From the NCBI RefSeq assembly GCF_001647715.1, contig NZ_CP015600.1, forward strand, positions 2,728,001 through 2,792,000: a stretch of 64,000 nt of DNA. Direction: 5' to 3'. A program made the position numbers and the translations under genes. Numbering within the stretch: position 1 is the stretch's first letter; every line of letters begins with the position of its first letter. The DNA is from Pseudomonas antarctica. GTDB lineage: Bacteria > Pseudomonadota > Gammaproteobacteria > Pseudomonadales > Pseudomonadaceae. The notes below the pieces were generated by a model. That model did not search any database and was not told the origin of the DNA. It saw only the letters and a program-made list of their open reading frames with translations. Below, piece after piece: positions 62,907-64,000 of the stretch.

Positions 62907-63170
62907 ATGAAAGATATCATTCGTATCGGCGACAAATCGACCGGCGGGGGCACTGTTCTATCAGGCTCCATTGTTATGGTTTTCAGGGGAATTGGTGTGG
63001 CACGCAAGGGCGACCCAGTTGATTGCCCCGTTCCTGGCCATGGCCGAACAGAAATTGCCGAGGGGCACTCAACGTTTAACGACCATGGCATTCCAGTTGC
63101 GTTTCACGGGCATCGCTGCGCTTGCAACTGCATCCTGATTTCGTCGCTGCCTCAAGCGAGCGCGAGCTAG
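62907..63170 (+). CDS. PAAR-domain spike-tip protein
   Basis: The 87-residue protein has the PAAR landmarks IIRIGDKSTGGGTVLSGS, RKGDPVDCPVPGHG, EGHSTFNDHGIPVAFHGHRCACNC, with Cys and His ligands for the tip zinc. It caps VgrG and can carry effectors. No toxin domain is fused to it, so it may serve the cargo effector or the next gene. It is GC-rich, unlike the gene pair before it. Confidence 0.9.
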   Translation: MKDIIRIGDKSTGGGTVLSGSIVMVFRGIGVARKGDPVDCPVPGHGRTEIAEGHSTFNDHGIPVAFHGHRCACNCILISSLPQASAS

Positions 63171-63172
63171 CC

Positions 63173-64000
63173 ATGTCGGTCAGATTGGATCAAGTGCCAG
63201 CACTGGCGCTACGACCCGTACGACCGAGGGCTTGGCTCTGGCTAGGTGTACTGCCACTGCTGCTACTGCTGCTGGGTCTGTGCGGAACTTTTTTGTTCGG
63301 CACCCAAACGTTGCGCCAACAACCAGTAAGTTTCTGGGGGCTGGCGTTGGGCGTTCCGCTACTGGGTTGGTGCCTGTTGGCCTGCGTGCGTGCTTTGTTG
63401 TATTGCGGTCAACAGCAGGTTGCTGACGGTTGGGATAAGGCACGTGAAGAGGATTTGATCCAAAAGTTCCGTCGTGGTCGGCGCGTACAGCAGGTGTTGG
63501 GTGTGGCTCTGCTCTCGGCCGTGCGGGAGCCGGAGGCGCCGTCAGTAACACAACTTAATGCTTTGCTCGGCGGCGTTAAGGCGCTCAAGGCTCAACCTCC
63601 CAGGCACGGCCAAACTACGTTTCGTCACAGCCGTATAGCGGGCGTTGCGGATGAAGAAACTGAGCAGGCGTTACGACGCGTGGTGATGCAAGTACTGGCC
63701 GATTTAGTCCCAATTCTCGAACAGGCTCCCGACGATAGACCGTTGGCATTACTACTGGAAGTTGATAGCGCTTTGCCGCAGAACGTGTTGCAGCAGATAT
63801 GGCGGCAGGCATGGAGCGAGTCCGGAATCCGTCAGTCGACAGTGCCTATTGAGGGCTTTGGGCTAAAGGCGTTGGATCAGTGGCTCGATCACCGCATTTT
63901 TGATGAGGCGTTGCTGTTGGTAGTGGCGATACAGTTTGCGCCGCAGCAGCCAGAAGGGACGGCTGAAGTTGCGGTCGGATTGCTGTTGGGTAACCGATTG
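63173..64000 (+). CDS. T6SS-linked membrane protein, 3' end outside window
   Basis: The frame opens at ATG 63173, two bases after the PAAR stop, and is open through base 64000 (276 codons). The visible N-terminus has two membrane spans (about residues 23-42 and 52-72) and then a soluble region rich in VADLVPIL and LLLEVD-like segments. It is not a recognised core T6SS protein. Its place after PAAR suggests a role in effector loading or as an effector-associated protein; this is inference. Confidence 0.6.
   Translation, partial: MSVRLDQVPALALRPVRPRAWLWLGVLPLLLLLLGLCGTFLFGTQTLRQQPVSFWGLALGVPLLGWCLLACVRALLYCGQQQVADGWDKAREEDLIQKFRRGRRVQQVLGVALLSAVREPEAPSVTQLNALLGGVKALKAQPPRHGQTTFRHSRIAGVADEETEQALRRVVMQVLADLVPILEQAPDDRPLALLLEVDSALPQNVLQQIWRQAWSESGIRQSTVPIEGFGLKALDQWLDHRIFDEALLLVVAIQFAPQQPEGTAEVAVGLLLGNRL

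Overview
The window looks like chromosomal DNA of a Pseudomonas of the fluorescens group. The evidence is the overall GC-rich codon use, the paired REP elements with a GTGGGAGC...GCTCCCAC core and TTGCCTGC arms, an OprD-type porin, a DUF6124-type small protein, and polyamine genes of pseudomonad type. No rRNA, tRNA, CRISPR array, complete insertion sequence or origin is visible. Genus-level placement is inference from gene content; no search was run.

Layout. 1-1784: a W-rich repeat protein followed by an overlapping ECF sigma factor / membrane protein / periplasmic sensor-like operon. 2087-10091: mostly single housekeeping-type genes (Nudix, Gfo/Idh/MocA, RNase T2, AraC regulator, glutaminase, an orphan LspA, a DUF6124 gene with a structured leader, an M24 peptidase). 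At 5639-6416 there is a three-copy tandem array of about 272 bp that carries gene ends and REP pairs. 10508-12878: carboxynorspermidine decarboxylase and dehydrogenase, an alternative triamine pathway. 13368-20861: a cytochrome c, then LacI regulator, ABC importer (four genes), metallophosphoesterase and OprD-type porin, which look like one uptake unit of unknown substrate. 20881-27238: GNAT, diguanylate cyclase, a PotF-like binding protein and a PuuB-like oxidase divergent from a LysR gene, and a LysE exporter. 27342-29630: metE. 29659-45617: small metabolic and envelope genes, including two unrelated L,D-transpeptidase families arranged divergently, a DapF-like protein with a catalytic Cys replaced by Ser, an RsbQ-like hydrolase overlapping a PAS histidine kinase, and a methyltransferase gene with an internal deletion.

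45675-64000: the left part of a type VI secretion (T6SS) locus. It starts with an N-terminally truncated hcp remnant, then tssB, tssC, tssK, tssL, an OmpA-domain TagL-like gene, hcp, tssH (clpV) and tssI (vgrG). A large cargo effector (M23-like, SH3-like, EF-hand and GH19-like regions) is followed by a probable periplasmic immunity gene, two further small AT-rich genes, a PAAR protein and a membrane protein cut by the window end. tssA, E, F, G, J and M are not in the window and are expected beyond 64000. Base composition changes sharply inside the effector gene near 59980 and stays AT-rich to about 62900, as expected for an exchanged toxin/immunity cassette. The most unusual signals are the tandem array, the effector composition break, the strong tandem hairpins after hcp, the DapF-like C-to-S change, the RsbQ/kinase pair and the DUF6124 leader.
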